In this document: in pieces, positions 10,330-21,375 of the stretch
Position numbering within the stretch: the stretch's first letter is position 1
How the letters are laid out: every line of letters starts with the position of its first letter
Assembly: GCF_023898315.1 (NCBI RefSeq)
Contig: NC_064623.1
Location: forward strand, 15,265,140 to 15,329,139
Source: Schistocerca nitens
Lineage: Eukaryota > Arthropoda > Insecta > Orthoptera > Acrididae
Length of the DNA: 64,000 nucleotides
Direction of reading: 5' to 3'
Translations under genes and position numbers: made by a program
Notes under the pieces: model-generated
The model's database searches: none
Seen by the model: only the letters and a program-made list of their open reading frames with translations
What the model was told of the DNA's origin: nothing

Positions 10330-11450
10330 AGCTGTCGGACCCCCTCCACCTAATAGGCGCTGCTCATGCATGGTTGTTTACATCTTTGGGCGGGTTTATT
10401 GACATCTCTGAACAATCAAAGGGACTGTGTCTGTGATACAATAGCCACAGTCAACGTCTATCTTCAGGATTTCTGGGAACCGGGGTATTGCAAAATTTTT
10501 TTTTGATGTGTGTATTTGCCAAATTATTGAGCAACGCACTAAATGAATCGTGAGCGGCGCTCGCCTCCAAAAATTCTTCTGTTAATTCAGGCTGAGTATT
10601 TTTTTCGTGTTGTACGTTATTTAAATCTGCTCCAGGCACTGTCGCACCGACCGAATCATCGCCATCGACAGCTGAATTTTATCCAACATTATCTGGGTTA
10701 TGAACGTGTCTAGCTTTCCCGATTCTGACGTACTACAGAACCGCAGATTTTTCCAACGCACGTCGCCACACTGCGTATACGAAGCGTTTGAAACAACAGC
10801 ACGAAGAAAAACTAATTTAAGACACAGCAACGAGACGGATGCTTGTAACTGAAACATAACACAGGCAACCTCCATCCATCTTGTTCGCATAAAGCTTAAT
10901 AGCTACGAATTCCACTGTTACAATAATGAATCTTACAAATACTAATTATCTTAATTCAAAAATCTGAAATAATTGCAAAGGCAGATTTGAACCATTGGCT
11001 GCTTATGGCAGTGTCTGAAAGTCGTGGCAACGCAAAAATGGAAGTGTAGATCAATGGTGCCCTTACACGATTTTGATGTATTACGCCTTCATAATTTATA
11101 CAATAATGTTGTTTGCTTTGCTGATGACAAAAAGATATTATAACTTGGACAGCTTCTTCGTCTTATAATTTTTCGTCGCAGTTTGGATGTACATCAATGG
11201 CTTCCATCAGGTAGTTACACTTAACAGAAAGGAACATTGCACAAAGACATTAATGGAATTTTTCATTTACAGCGCCCCACGTTGGGCGCGATTGAAATTT
11301 TTCTATCTAGAATTTGTAGTACTAGAGAAATTTCTGCGATGTAAGTATTATGAAAACTTTTCCCAGTTCGTAAAGGCAAATAAAAATGCTGATTACTATG
11401 CAGTTCTGTGAGGTGCGAGGGAAACGTTCAAAGACGGAAAACCTGATCAA
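10330..11450. other. No feature recognised
   Basis: Only short open frames without recognisable motifs occur on either strand. The two minus-strand frames at about 10451-10890 show no domain I know. Confidence 0.4.
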
Positions 11451-11452
11451 AA

Positions 11453-11648
11453 TGGTTCAAATGGCTGTGAGCACTATGGGACTTAACATCTGAGGTCATC
11501 AGTCCACTAGACCTAGAACTACTTAAACCTAACTAACCTAAGGATATCACAGACACCCATGCCCGAGGCAGGATTCGAACCAGCGACCGTAGCGGCAGCG
11601 CGGTTCCGGGCCGAAGTGCCTAGAACCGCTCGACCACATAGGCCGGCG
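11453..11648 (-). repeat. SINE family A, minus orientation
   Basis: A near full-length copy reading TGGTTCAAATGGCTGTGAGC at the left. A reversed tRNA-like B box (GGATTCGAACC) lies near 11571, and ATAGGCCGGCG at the right. The flanks AAACCTGATCAAAA and AAACGTGATCAAAA form a target duplication with one mismatch. Confidence 0.88.
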
Positions 11649-11659
11649 AAACGTGATCA

Positions 11660-12780
11660 AAAAATGTAGATCAATGAAGTTAATGATTACTCTCACAAGA
11701 CATAGATTACATGTTCACGTAATTATTAGGTTACTGCCTATTAATATCGCGAGACACGATGCTAATCAAGCCACCGAAGCGACTGCTGATATCATTGTCC
11801 GAAGGTAACCTACCGGGCAACCCGACGTATTCCACTTAACATTTCCAAAAACGTGTTATATTGTATCTGAAGTTGCGGTACGTAGAAACTTGTGTGCCTA
11901 CTCTGCAAGAGCCAGAAAAAAAGACGCCACACAACTGCGACGATAATTTAATTACAATATCATTTGTTTTACAGCAAAAGGTGTACAGAGTTCGTGTCCG
12001 TTTGTTCTCTTTAGAAAAAATCCCTGTCCAAACGTTTTTATTATGATTTTGATTGCAAAATGTATTTTATGTAGAAAAAAACAAACACAAAATTTCACCA
12101 CATGTCACAGTATTATTATGTTTCAGTTGTTAGGTTTTGATATCACGCTTTAGATGGTTGTGGGCGCATATTGTATTCAATGGCTAGCGTATATAACGCT
12201 ATAATACCCTACGTCCAATTTATGTTTGTGCTGGTTTAGGTGGGCTATTTATGGCGGTGTTGTCTGCTTCTTACGTTTCCGTGGCGTCCAGGTCTGTTTC
12301 ACGTAAAGGTACAGTGAGTTTTTCTTTCGATAAGTCGTCCCTTGACCCTAGAAATCCACGACTGGTTGGTTGGTAGATTGTGGTGTGTCTACTGTAAGAC
12401 CTTCGGTACACACACCATCAGATTATTTGACTTGTCGCTCTAACGAAGTAGGCGAGTGTCAGCAATATGTCTCGTGGTCTTATCGTGGCGTGTATATCTT
12501 CTGCCGTTAGGTCAGACGATAGAAATGCCACTTGCACGCTTAGAGTAGCAGATTGACGGTGACCAACATTAAACAGAACTTGATTAATTTTCACACACAT
12601 TTATTAAAATAATAAAAGGCATAGACATTACGTAACTTGATTCTGCATGCTGTTTACAACTGACAATCTGAAGTACCTTTGGTCTTGGTTCGTTAATCTT
12701 ATTCTCACATACCTCTGATACTTGACAAAGTGTCTATACATTTATCTTCACGGTTAGGTACAGGAATATGATAATCTTAT
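11660..12780. other. No feature recognised, AT-rich
   Basis: AT-rich sequence. I found no coding motif, tRNA or clear repeat boundary. Confidence 0.4.
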
Positions 12781-12784
12781 TAGG

Positions 12785-12890
12785 CGCAGACTGAAACTTG
12801 ACTATATACTGGTACAGACAAATGCAGACTTGTACAGACTGGTGCAGACAAAAGCAGACTGATACAGACTAATGCAGACTGACTAATCGG
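12785..12890 (+). repeat. Short imperfect tandem repeat (GCAGACT/TACAGACT)
   Basis: Eight or so irregular copies of an approximately 12-14-bp unit built on RCAGACT (for example TACAGACTGGTGCAGAC). It lies just beyond the 3' end of the CR1-like LINE. Confidence 0.6.
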
Positions 12891-13763
12891 AGGTCTGTAC
12901 ACTCGTTATCTACATCTACATCTACATGACTGCTCTACAATTCACAGTTAAGTGCTTGGCAGAGGGTTTATCGAACCACAATCATACTATCTCTCAACCA
13001 TTCCACTCCCGAACAGCGCGCGGGAAAAACGAACACCTAAACCTTTCTGTTCGAGCTCTGATTTCTCTTATTTTATTTTGATGATCATTCCTACCTATGT
13101 AGGTTGGGCTCAACAAAATATTTTCGCATTCGGAAGAGAAAGTTGGTGACTGAAATTTCGTAAATAGATCTCGCCGCGACGAAAAACGTCTTTGCTTTAA
13201 TGACTTCCATCCCAACTCGCGTATCATATCTGCCACACTCTCTCCCCTATTATGTGATAATACAAAACGAGCTGCCCTTTTTTGCACCCTTTAGATGTCC
13301 TCCGTCAATCCCACCTGGTAGGGATCCCACACCGCGCAGCAGTATTCTAACAGAGGACGAACAGGTGTGGTGTAAGCTGTCTCTTTAGTGGACTTGTTGC
13401 ATCTTCTAAGTGTCCTGCCAATGAAACGCAACCTTTGGCTCGCCTTCCCCACAATATTATCTATGTGGTCTTTCGAACAGAAGTTGTTCGTAATTTTAAC
13501 ACCCAGGTACTTAGTTGAATTGACAGCCTTGAGAATTGTACTATTTATCGAGTAATCGAATTCCAACGGATTTCTTTTAGAACGCATGTGGATCACCTCA
13601 CACTTTTCGTTATTTACCACCTGCCACACCATACAGCAATCTTTTCTAAATCGCTTTGCAACTGATACTGGTCTTCGGATGACCTTACTAGACAGTAAAT
13701 CACAGCATTATCTGCGAACAACCTAAGAGAACCGTTCAGATTGTCACCCAGGTCATCTATATA

Positions 13764-15185
13764 CACTCCTGGAAATGGAAAAAAAAACACATTGACACCG
13801 GTGTGTCAGACCCACCATACTTGCTCCGGACACTGCGAGAGGGCCGTACAAGCAATGATCACACGCACGGCACAGCGGACACACCAGGAACCGCGGTGTT
13901 GGCCGTCGAATGGCACTAGCTGCGCAGCATTTGTGCACCGCCGCCGTCAGTGTCAGCCAGTTTGCCGTGGCATACGGAGCTCCATCGCAGTCTTTAACAC
14001 TGGTAGCATGCCGCGACAGCGTGGACGTGAACCGTATGTGCAGTTGACGGACTTTGAGCGAGGGCGTATAGTGGGCATGCGGGAGGCCGGGTGGACGTAC
14101 CGCCGAATTGCTCAACACGTGGGGCGTGAGGTCTCCACAGTACATCGATGTTGTCGCCAGTGGTCGGCGGAAGGTGCACGTGCCCGTCGACCTGGGACCG
14201 GACCGCAGCGACGCACGGATGCACGCCAAGACCGTAGGATCCTACGCAGTGCCGTAGGGGACCGCACCGCCACTTCCCAGCAAATTAGGGACACTGTTTC
14301 TCCTGGGGTATCGGCGAGGACCATTCGCAACCGTCTCCATGAAGCTGGGCTACGGTCCCGCACACCGTTAGGCCGTCTTCCGCTCACGCCCCAACATCGT
14401 GCAGCCCGCCTCCAGTGGTGTCGCGACAGGCGTGAATGGAGGGACGAATGGAGACGTGTCGTCTTCAGCGATGAGAGTCGCTTCTGCCTTGGTGCCAATG
14501 ACGGTCGTATGCGTGTTTGGCGCCGTGCAGGTGAGCGCCACAATCAGGACTGCATAGGACCGAGGCACACAGGGCCAACACCCGGCATCATGGTGTGGGG
14601 AGCGATCTCCTACACTGGCCGTACACCACTGGTGATCGTCGAGGGGACACTGAATGGTGCACGGTACATCCAAACCGTCATCGAACCCATCGTTCTACCA
14701 TTCCTAGACCGGCAAGGGAACTTGCTGTTCCAACAGGACAATGCACGTCCGCATGTATCCCGTGCCACCCAACGTGCTCTAGAAGGTGTAAGTCAACTAC
14801 CCTGGCCAGCAAGATCTCCGGATCTGTCCCCCATTGAGCATGTTTGGGACTGGATGAAGCGTCGTCTCACGCGGTCTGCACGTCCAGCACGAACGCTGGT
14901 CCAACTGAGGCGCCAGGTGGAAATGGCATGGCAAGCCGTTCCACAGGACTACATCCAGCATCTCTATGATCGTCTCCATGGGAGAATAGCAGCCTGCATT
15001 GCTGCGAAAGGTGGATATACACTGTACTAGTGCCGACATTGTGCATGCTCTGTTGCCTGTGTCTATGTGCCTGTGGATCTGTCAGTGTGATCATGTGATG
15101 TATCTGACCCCAGGAATGTGTCAATAAAGTTTCCCCTTCCTGGGACAATGAATTCACGGTGTTCTTATTTCAATTTCCAGGAGTG
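13764..15185 (+). mobile_element. Complete Tc1-like transposon
   Basis: A 1,422-bp element with inverted ends of about 27 bp beginning CACTCCTGGAAAT. TA lies at 13762-13763 and 15186-15187. It contains one uninterrupted transposase gene (14008-15030) and sits inside a CR1-like LINE, whose frame resumes on the other side with one TA copy. Intact frame, matching ends and a clean target suggest recent insertion. It is the only DNA transposon in the window that appears coding-competent. Confidence 0.92.
14008..15030 (+). CDS. Tc1-family transposase, intact, 340 aa
   Basis: This would catalyse cut-and-paste transposition in the nucleus through a DDE nuclease. I chose the ATG at 14008 (MPRQRGREPYVQLTDFERGR). 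The frame stays open upstream to 13741, but that part covers the terminal repeat and has no transposase features, and 340 residues is the normal family length. Two helix-turn-helix regions lie at about residues 12-60 and 65-125. A GR-rich AT-hook-like stretch (RPGTGPQRR) lies at 61-69. The catalytic residues are D155 in VVFSDESRF, D244 in FQQDNARPH and E277 in SPDLSPIEHVW. The last pair is separated by 32 residues, two fewer than the classic DD34E. The protein ends ACIAAKGGYTLY. No stop or frameshift was seen. Activity is inferred. Confidence 0.9.
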   Translation: MPRQRGREPYVQLTDFERGRIVGMREAGWTYRRIAQHVGREVSTVHRCCRQWSAEGARARRPGTGPQRRTDARQDRRILRSAVGDRTATSQQIRDTVSPGVSARTIRNRLHEAGLRSRTPLGRLPLTPQHRAARLQWCRDRREWRDEWRRVVFSDESRFCLGANDGRMRVWRRAGERHNQDCIGPRHTGPTPGIMVWGAISYTGRTPLVIVEGTLNGARYIQTVIEPIVLPFLDRQGNLLFQQDNARPHVSRATQRALEGVSQLPWPARSPDLSPIEHVWDWMKRRLTRSARPARTLVQLRRQVEMAWQAVPQDYIQHLYDRLHGRIAACIAAKGGYTLY

Positions 15186-16151
15186 TAGATCTGGAACAGC
15201 AGAGGTCCCAGGATGCTGCCCTGGGGAACACCTGATTTCACTTCAGTTTTACTCGATGATTTGCCGTCTATTACTACGAACTGCGACCTTCCTGACAGGA
15301 ATCATGAACCAAGTCGCACGACTGAGACGATACCCCATAGGCCCGCAGCTTGATTAGAAGTCGCTTGTGAGGACCGGTGTCAAAAGCTTTCCGGGAATCT
15401 AGAAATACGGAATCAACTTGAGATCCCCTGTCGATAGCGGCCATTACTTCGTGCGAATAAAGAGCTAGCTGCGTTGCACAAGATCGATGTTTTCTGAAAC
15501 CGAGCTGATTGCCTATCCCTTCGAGGTGATTCATAATGTTTGAATACAGTATATGCTCCAAAACGCTACTGCGAACCGACGTCAATGATATAGGTCTGTA
15601 GTTCGATGGATTACTCCTATTACCCTTCTTAAACACTGGTCTGACCTGCACAGTTATCCAATCTGTAGGTACAGATCTATCGGTGAGCGAGTGGTTGTAT
15701 ATGATTGTTAAGTAGGGAGCGCGATCATGTATCACTGGGCGAGTGTGATCCGCAAGGAGAAAAGGTTCTACGTTAGCAGCAATCTCATTGGCTGCGTTAG
15801 ATATTAATACGCAGATCGGCGGAAGCAGAATTTGGTCTGTCTCTAAGGCAGCGCCATCTCGTAGTGCGGAGACAGACGAGCGCTGCGCCTGCGCTGTTGA
15901 GCTTAGCGGGGCGCGCTCTAGTGGGAAAGTTGTGTACGCACTGACTACGCTGAACTATGTACACAACATAGATACCTTTGGCTTGACTTCGGATCACGTA
16001 TACACAGCGTATTTTGACACCGAACCTTATATTTTCTTTGTCAAATTTGTTAATCCATTACAAGTAGAAGAATTACTGCTTAAACATCGTTCCTTTCCGT
16101 CGCGGAGATGACTCCGTTACTGCTGTAGTGCTCCTTGTGAACGCTGGTGCT

Positions 16152-17119
16152 CACAAGGGAACCTCCCCATCGCACTCCCCTCAGATTTAGTTATAAGTTG
16201 GCACAGTGGAAAGGCCTTGAAAAACTGAACACAGGTCAATCGAGAAAACAGGAAGAAGTTGTGTGGAACTATGAAAAAATAAGCAAAATATACAACCTGA
16301 GTAGACCATGCGCAAGATAGGCAACAACATGGAAAGAGCAAGAGCAGGAGTGCCGTGGTCCCGTCGTTAGCGTGAGCAGCTGCGGATCGAGAGGTCCTTC
16401 GTTCAAGCCTTCCCTCAGTTAAAAAGTATAAGTTTTTATTTTCAGTTTATGTGACAAACGCTTGTGTTTCCATCACTTTTTTGGGAGTGATTATCACACC
16501 CACAAGAAAACCTAAATCGGGCAAGGTAGAAGAATTCTTTTACCCATTCGCCAAGTGTACAAGTTAGGTGGGTCGACAACATATTCCTGTCATGTGACGC
16601 ACATGCCATAACCAGTGTCATGTAGAATATATCAGACGTGTTTTCCTGTGGAGGAATCGGTTGACCTATGACCTTGCGATCAAATGTTTTCGGTTCCCAT
16701 TGGAGAGGCACGTCATTTCGTCGACTAATGGCACGGTTTTGCGGTGAGGTCGCGAAACACAAGACACTAAACTTATTACAGTGAACAGAGACGTCAATGA
16801 ACGATCGGACAGGTCATAACTTTGCGAAAATGAAGAAAGAAAACTTTTCAGCCGAGAGAAGATTTGAACCAAGGACCTCTGTTCCCGCAGCTGCTCACGC
16901 TAACCACGGGACCACGGCGCTCCTGAGCCCAAACTATCCTTGATGTTGCTTATCTGGTACATGGACTACTCAGTTTGTATATTTTGCTTATTTTTTCATA
17001 GTTCCACACAACTTCTTCCTGTTTTCTCGATTGATCTGTGCTTAGTTTTTCAAGGCCTATCCACTGTGCCAACTTATAACTAAATGTGAGGGGGGGTGCG
17101 ATGGGGAGGTTCCCTTGTG
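16152..17119. mobile_element. Foldback element with ~280-bp inverted arms
   Basis: The left arm (16152 to about 16435) and the right arm (about 16836 to 17119) are inverted copies of each other, starting CACAAGGGAACCTCCCCATC. Both arms include a tRNA-like segment with GCCGTGGTCCCGT, GTTAGCGTGAGCAGCTGCGG and a GGTCCTT-GTTCAA B-box-like part. About 400 bp of non-inverted sequence lies between. I saw no clear target duplication and no transposase. It is probably a non-autonomous DNA element that spread through long-arm ends. Confidence 0.8.
16442..16762 (-). CDS. Unidentified 106-aa frame in foldback spacer
   Basis: This frame fills the single-copy spacer of the foldback element. It starts MCFATSPQNRAISRRNDVPL and includes GEWVKEFFYLARFRFSCGC. 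I recognise no domain. It may be a chance frame, or a captured or ancestral element-encoded fragment. The only support is its length and position. Confidence 0.2.
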   Translation of the reverse strand: MCFATSPQNRAISRRNDVPLQWEPKTFDRKVIGQPIPPQENTSDIFYMTLVMACASHDRNMLSTHLTCTLGEWVKEFFYLARFRFSCGCDNHSQKSDGNTSVCHIN

Positions 17120-17374
17120 AGTAGACGAATGATCATCGTGTTCCTTCTGATGAAATATGACTGCTTACTGCCTTCTTTTTACACTTGCAACACCCTTTCA
17201 CGTAAGTGGTTGCCTAAATATGTTCCATCTGAATAGAGTGGGACGTCGTAGAATGACGACGAAACCATCAGCACTAAGAGAAAATTGTAAACATTGGCTT
17301 ACCTGCTATGCAGCGGGGAAGTGGTTCAGCAGTCATTGCAGAGATATCCTGCGACAGGGCGCTGACGTCAGCTG

Positions 17375-17600
17375 TGTGCGGCACATGAGAATATGCGCCG
17401 GACCGGGTCTCGAACCCGGGTTTGCTGCTTCTCAACAACTTTGGCTGTCCGCCCTCGCCTCCAGCACCGGCACAGACTCCCACAAGCCTCGTTGCCCCAG
17501 CCTCTCTGCTCGCAGAATTCGTATCTTCCGCAGCCGGAGACCAACATTATATCACCTATTTGGCCCTTGAGGGCGTCTGTACATCGCTGATGGTTACGAT
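17375..17600 (-). repeat. Possible tRNA-like SINE fragment
   Basis: On the minus strand, a CCCGGGTTCGAGACCCGG-like stretch (17400-17420 reversed) resembles a tRNA B-box arm, with SINE-like unique sequence on its flank. Boundaries are not visible, so this is weak evidence. Confidence 0.3.
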
Positions 17601-18439
17601 GCGTGCACGTCTGAAGGACACTGAATTCTGAAGATGCAGACACTGTATAAACACACACGCTGTCATCGATGAACTTACTAGTTAATTTAGTACTGTGCAA
17701 CATTCATTAAATGCTTGTACAGCTTCGTATCTCCATCGACCAGATGTTTTTATGACGATAATCGAAAAAATGAGAAAGATCTTCGTCAAATGCTTTTTAT
17801 TCAAGTCTTTGATCACAAGGTCGTCAAAAGAATTGATATTGTGATCAAAGACTGGAATACAGAAACATTTCACAGTATTGGAACACAGTTCATATACATG
17901 ACTATGTCGCAGCTGGTGAAAAATCTTTGTGTTATAAATTGCTGCCAAAGACGTGTCGTGGAGACTTGGTGTTTCCGGTGTTATTGTTTCATTATTCCTC
18001 ACTTGTGTGCGAGTGTGTGTGTGTTCGTCTCAATCCTTCCGCCTTTCTATATCTCATCTTTCACTTTCCCAGTAGTATTCCAATGCGAGTAGTATTCCAT
18101 TACATAGTTGTGTGGGTTCATTTAGAATTACTGCTCCTTTTACCTTCACTTCTTTTATGTAGAAAGTTTCTTCTCAGCGGTACTTCGTCGGAATCGGTTG
18201 AGGCCGCATTTGAGCATTGATAAACAGCTTTCTATTTGGGCTGGGTAGTCGTCGTAAGCAGTTACGTCGGCAGAAAGTGTCGAATGTGAGCTGTGCTTTA
18301 GTGGATCCTGAGTCTTAGGAATACCTTGGCTCACGATGTCTGACTTAAAAGGCACTGAGGGAAATGTGTCGCATGCCAGATGGTAAATGTCTGATCGGCT
18401 GAATTTGTGACAGGTGCGTCGTGTTCGCTGCGTGGGTGT

Positions 18440-18570
18440 GTTGGACCTTCCATCGAGCTACGGACCCCCTTGAAGATGTCTCCCGCTGTCGGAGACGAAA
18501 CGTTGGGAATCGACACGGAATTCATCAACCGACCACGGCATAACAGCCCGGGTAATTATAATGGACATGC
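18440..18570 (+). mobile_element. PLE 3'-terminal remnant with hammerhead-like hairpin
   Basis: TTGAAGA is followed by a perfect 6-bp hairpin (GTCTCC/GGAGAC) and GAAAC at 18474-18503. The following sequence (GAATTCATCAACCGACCACGG onwards) resembles that after GACGAAACGTTG at about 51020-51075, downstream of the full PLE. The first core base is T rather than C, and no clean stem III or cleavage triplet is seen. It is likely a decayed PLE terminus. Confidence 0.45.
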
Positions 18571-18782
18571 CCTGTTACCTGTGCTGCGGTAGCTGTACGC
18601 TCTGCCACTGCTGGCCTCACAATACCACGCTCCTGGCGGGCGTGACGACCAGAACCTCGTGTATGGGTTTGAGGATGTTCACGTGACCACTGTCAACAGC
18701 GTCATTGCACTACTGACGCTTCACTTCCAAGTTGTGTAGGAATTCTCAGCACCCACCTTCCCAACACTCGGAAGGCAACAGT

Positions 18783-18975
18783 TGGGTTGGGTTGGGTTGT
18801 TTGGGGAAGGAGACCAGACAGCGAGGTCATCGGTCTCGTCGGATTAGGGAAGGACGGGGAAGGAAGTCGGCCGTGCCCTATGAAGGGAACCATCCCGGCA
18901 TTTGCCTGGAGCGATTTAGGGAAATCACGGAAAACCTAAATCAGGATGGTCGGAGGCGAAGGCAACAGTGTGACC
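18783..18975 (+). repeat. Dispersed SINE-like repeat (family C)
   Basis: The segment from GGGTTGGGTTGTTTGGGGAA through GCGAGGTCATCGGTCTCGTC and GGAAATCACGGAAAACCTAA resembles a repeat I remember as abundant in grasshopper genomes. The usual tRNA-like end is missing, so this copy is truncated. Confidence 0.55.
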
Positions 18976-19225
18976 CGTTGTAAGTAGGGTGTATGAAAGT
19001 CACTGACTGTGCTGTGTCTAGTCTGTGAGCGGTTGGTATTGTCGGAATATTCGCTATTGTAGTGTTGGCCGGTTGGATGTGAGCAGCGCGTAGCGTTGCG
19101 CAGTTGGAGGTGAGGCGCCACCAGCGGGGGATGGGGGAGAGAGATGGCAGAGTTTTGAGAGCGGTCGATCTGGACGTATGTCCGTCAGAGAAAGGAAATT
19201 TGGATGTCATGAATTGATATATATA

Positions 19226-20803
19226 CAGGGTGTTACAAAAAGGTACGGCCAAACTTTCAGGAAACATTCCTCACACAAAAAGAAAGAAAATATGTTATGT
19301 GGACATGTGTCTGGAAACGCTTACTTTCCATCTTAGAGCTCATTTTATTACTTCTCTTCAAATCACATTAATCATGGAATGGAAACGCACAGCAACAGAA
19401 CGTACCAGCATGACTTCATACACTTTGTTACAGGAAATGTTCAAAATGTCCTCCGTTAGCGAGGATACATGCATCCACCCTCCGTCGCATAGAATCCCTG
19501 ATGCGCTGATGCAGCCCTGGAGAATGGCGTATTGTATCACAGCCGTCCACAATACGAGCACGAAGAGTCACTACATTTGGTACCGGGGTTGCGTAGACAA
19601 GAGCTTTCATATGCCCCCATAAATGATAGTCAAGAGGGTTGAGGTCAGGAGGGCGAGGAGGCCGTGGAATTGGTCCGCCTCTACCAATCCATCGGTCACC
19701 GAATCTGTTGTTGAGAAGCGTACGAACACTTCGACTGAAATGCGCAGGAGCTCCATCGTGCATGAACCACATGTTGTGTCGTACTTGTAAAGGCACACGT
19801 TCTAGCAGCACAGGTAGAGTATCCCGTATGAAATCATGATAACGTGCTCCATTGAGCGTAGTTGGAAGAACATGGGGCCCAATCGAGACATCACCAGCAA
19901 TGCCTGCCCATACGTTCACAGAAAATCTGTGTTGATGACGTGATTGCACAATTGCGTGCGGATTCTCGTCAGCCCACACATGTTGATTGTGAAAATTTAC
20001 AATTTGATCACGTTGGAATGAAGCCTTATCCGTAAAGGGAACATTTGCACTGAAATGAGGATTGACACATTGTTGGATGAACCATTCGCAGAAGTGTACC
20101 CGTGGAGGCCAATCAGCTGCTGATAGTTCCTGCACACGCTGTACATGGTACGGAAACAACTGGTTCTCCCGTATCACTCTCCATACAGTAACGTGGTCAA
20201 CGTTACCTTGTACAGCAGCAACTTCTCTGACGCTGACATTAGGGTTATCGTCAACTGCACGTAGAATTGCCTCGTCCATTGCAGGTGTCCTCGTCGTTCT
20301 AGGTCTTTCCCAGTCGCGAGTCATAGGCTGAATGTTACGTGCTCCATAATACGCCGATCAATTGCTTCGAACGTCTTCCTGTCGGGACACTTTCGTTCTG
20401 CAAATCTGTCTCGATACAAACGTACCGCGCCACGGTTATTGCTCCGTGCTAATCCGTACATCAAATGGGCATCTGCCAACTCCGCATTTGTAAACATTGC
20501 ACTGATTGCAAAACCACGTTCGTGATGAACACTAACCTGTTGATGCTACGTACTGATGTGCTTGATGCTAGTATTGTAGCAATGAGTCGCATGTCAACAC
20601 AATCACCGAAGTCAACGTTACCTTCCTTCTATTGGGCCAACTGGCGGTGAATCGAGGAAGTACAGTACATACTGACGAAACTAAAATGAGCTGTAACATG
20701 GAAATTAAGCTTTTCCGGACACATGTCCACATAACATTTTTTCTTTATTTGTGTCTGAGGAATGTTTCCTGAAAGTTTGGCCGTACCTTTTTCTAACACC
20801 CTG
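19226..20803 (-). mobile_element. mariner-like element of the DD41D (rosa-like) type
   Basis: A 1,578-bp element with long inverted ends beginning CAGGGTGTTA, with a shared stretch CGGCCAAACTTTCAGGAAAC, and TA at 19224-19225 and 20804-20805. The minus-strand transposase occupies about 20550 to 19428. The HTH part (LARSNNRGAVRLYRDRFAER) is in one frame. The catalytic part from 20324 (MTRDWERPRTTRTP) is in another, so one frameshift lies near 20330. An internally deleted relative lies at 56318-57083. Confidence 0.85.
19428..20324 (-). pseudogene. mariner (DD41D) transposase, catalytic part, 298 aa
   Basis: An uninterrupted frame holding an HTH segment and the DDE-type catalytic core. The residues are FTDKASF (first Asp), FMHDGAPAHFS (second) and PDLNPLDYHLWG (third). 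Forty-one residues separate the second and third Asp, the spacing of rosa-type mariners rather than the 34 of classic ones. It ends DACILANGGHFEHFL. The N-terminal 70 or so codons are out of frame at 20330-20550, so the gene as a whole is broken once. Confidence 0.8.
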
Positions 20804-20805
20804 TA

Positions 20806-21375
20806 TGTATATGATGAATTTTCAACATTAATAAGGTAAATACATTGTTTGTTCTCTATCAAAATCTTTCATTTGCTAACTACGCCTGTCAGTAGTTAGT
20901 GCCTTCAGTAGTTAGAATCTTTTATTCAGCTGGCAGTATTGGTGCACGCTGTATTGCAGCAGTTTGAGTAACGAAGATTTTTGTGAGGTAAGTGATTCAT
21001 GAAAGGTATAGGTTAGTGTTAGTCAGGGCCATTCTTTTGTAGGGATTATTGAAAGTGAGTTTGCGTCGCGCTAAAAAATGTTGCGTGTCAGTTTAGTGAT
21101 GATCAGGAGAAGTAAAGAGGAACTGTCTGAGTGCGTCCTGTTTTGCTCAGCTGTTCGAAATTCAGATAACGTAAGAGGTTTACCAGCACAGTCATTCTTA
21201 ATTTTCCTAAGGGGACGTTGCACCGGTTCAAACTCGCTCAGTTGGCTGTAGGAAGCACGAGTGCCTGTCTGTGGCGCGATTGCCTGCTTGCTTCACACGT
21301 CTGCACCAAGCTGAGACTTCTGGCTGTTAGAGTTATCTAATAAAGAACAGAATCAGCTCTGGTAGCTCTGCCATA
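20806..21375. other. No feature recognised
   Basis: Unique-looking sequence between a mariner and a truncated RTE. No coding or repeat signature was seen. Confidence 0.4.

Larger units (their letters stand above)
12905..15790 (-). mobile_element. CR1-like LINE, split by a Tc1
   Basis: The minus-strand reverse transcriptase runs from about 15735 (VPTDWITVQVRPVFKKGNR, YRPISLTSV, LGFRKHRSCATQLALYSHEV, FLDSRKAFD) to [14 protein letters not shown] near 15215. It resumes beyond the Tc1 at 13760 with LFADNAVIY, where the usual FADD is FADN. It then continues through STKYLGVKI, LLEYCCAVWDP and RRAARFVL to a VREWNG-like end near 12994. The 3' tail is a short TGTAGA repeat at about 12905-12927, a form common in CR1-group LINEs. 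Stops and frameshifts are present, and the 5' ORF and endonuclease are missing. Confidence 0.8.
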
